Positions 5,646-5,979 of a stretch of DNA of 5,979 nt are shown piece after piece. The DNA comes from Propionibacteriaceae bacterium. GTDB lineage: Bacteria > Actinomycetota > Actinomycetes > Propionibacteriales > Propionibacteriaceae. The stretch covers positions 1 to 5,979 of the forward strand of contig JAUNUL010000190.1 of assembly GCA_030538175.1 (NCBI GenBank). Direction: 5' to 3'. Position numbers and translations under genes: made by a program. Below the pieces are notes generated by a model. It did not search any database. It saw nothing but the letters and a program-made list of their open reading frames with translations, and had not been told where the DNA came from. Each line of letters starts with the position of its first letter. The first letter of the stretch is position 1.

Positions 5646-5843
5646 TTATGCGTGGATGAACTGCATCAGGTGCGTGATCCGGTCAAGGTCCTCGACGCAG
5701 GTGTCAGGATCGATATCCGAGTCGGCGATGAGGTCGGCCACGAGATCGGTCAGGATCTCCAGGATCTCCTTGACGTCGCGGGTGTTGCGCTCGATCAGGG
5801 AGAAGTCGACACTCTGGCAGGGGCAGTCGCACTCGTCGCTCAT
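5646..5843 (-). CDS. Small acidic Cys-rich phage protein, unknown function
   Basis: A 65-aa protein that I do not recognise. It opens with MSDECDCPCQ, a cluster of three alternating cysteines (5, 7, 9), and has a lone Cys at 49. The middle (about 14-42) looks like one long amphipathic helix with Leu/Ile/Val at heptad-like spacing (LIERNTRDVKEILEILTDL...). An acidic DSDIDPDTCVEDLD segment follows, and then a short hydrophobic C-terminus. ATG 5843 overlaps the stop of the upstream frame as ATGA and has a GAGGG ribosome binding site seven bases upstream (5851-5855). It sits between the scaffold-like gene and the capsid gene, so a head-assembly accessory role is possible, but this is only positional inference. 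A CCCCTAGGGG palindrome (5636-5645) abuts its stop. Confidence 0.65.
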   Translation of the reverse strand: MSDECDCPCQSVDFSLIERNTRDVKEILEILTDLVADLIADSDIDPDTCVEDLDRITHLMQFIHA

Positions 5844-5979
5844 GCTCGGGCCCTCAGCATTCCGGCGAGGTCGACGTGGTCGGACACGTCCGTGTGGCCT
5901 TGGCCGATGGTGCCGCGGGGTGTGCGTGCGGCGTAATGCGGATGGTCGGCGATCAGGGCTTCGATGGCGGCTTCGAGGC
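5840..5979 (-). CDS. C-terminus of phage protein, possibly scaffold-like, 5' end outside window
   Basis: The minus-strand frame is open from the window edge to TGA at 5840-5842 and gives 45 residues. It begins LEAAIEALIADHPHYAARTP, then has RGTIGQGHTD and ends DLAGMLRARA. Its stop overlaps the next ATG (ATGA), which supports it as a real gene. The pattern of a helix ending in LIADHPHY, a flexible R/G/Q-rich stretch and a short terminal helix with MLRARA resembles, from memory, the C-termini of actinophage scaffolding or minor head proteins encoded just before the capsid gene. A separate scaffold would also fit a capsid protein that lacks a delta domain. With so little visible, the function is tentative, but the reading frame is reliable. 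Confidence 0.5.
   Translation of the reverse strand, partial: LEAAIEALIADHPHYAARTPRGTIGQGHTDVSDHVDLAGMLRARA

Noticed and set aside
4532..5659. 375-codon plus-strand open frame, longer than the capsid gene
   Set aside because: It is antisense to the capsid gene in GC-rich DNA. Its translation is low-complexity (Gly, Asp, Arg, Glu rich) with no recognisable domain, whereas the minus strand gives a clear HK97-fold protein with a ribosome binding site.

Overview
The window is high-GC DNA with tight gene packing, few Shine-Dalgarno sequences on the housekeeping genes and GTG/TTG start options. It holds an NdgR/LtbR-type IclR regulator and an MptB-type polyprenol-phosphomannose mannosyltransferase, which together point to an actinomycete. 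A free-standing GlnRS in that background is uncommon and would suit a propionibacterium-like lineage, but that narrower placement is only a guess.

The left part (1-3963) is ordinary host chromosome, all on the + strand. It carries the 3' part of an ndgR-type regulator gene, then an 11-or-so-helix MptB-like GT-C mannosyltransferase 22 bp downstream, then glnS (glutaminyl-tRNA synthetase). glnS appears to have its own promoter with a leaderless start, and it ends in a very strong intrinsic terminator (3926-3963).

The boundary (3970-4014) is a 45-bp, minus-strand 3' fragment of a tRNA-Glu gene (anticodon CTC). It holds most of the anticodon arm, the variable loop, the T arm and the 3' acceptor strand, and then stops matching a tRNA inside the 5' side of the anticodon stem. 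This is the usual footprint of a tyrosine-recombinase element integrated in a tRNA gene. The fragment is the element/host junction, and the intact tRNA and integrase are expected at the far end, to the right of the window.

The right part (4015-5979) is the integrated element. It has about 290 bp of non-coding arm DNA with a direct repeat and hairpins, followed by a minus-strand phage head module. Read in transcription order, this is the C-terminus of a probable scaffold-like protein (cut by the window edge), a 65-aa acidic Cys-rich small protein (ATGA overlap), a 127-bp hairpin-rich gap, a 295-aa HK97-fold major capsid protein and a 110-aa Gp19/Gp15/Gp42-type head-tail connector (GTGA overlap). 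The attachment site follows, with no neck, tail or lysis genes at this end. A head module ending directly at the att site is what a capsid-forming phage satellite (cf-PICI-like) would look like. A prophage that lost its tail genes is the main alternative.
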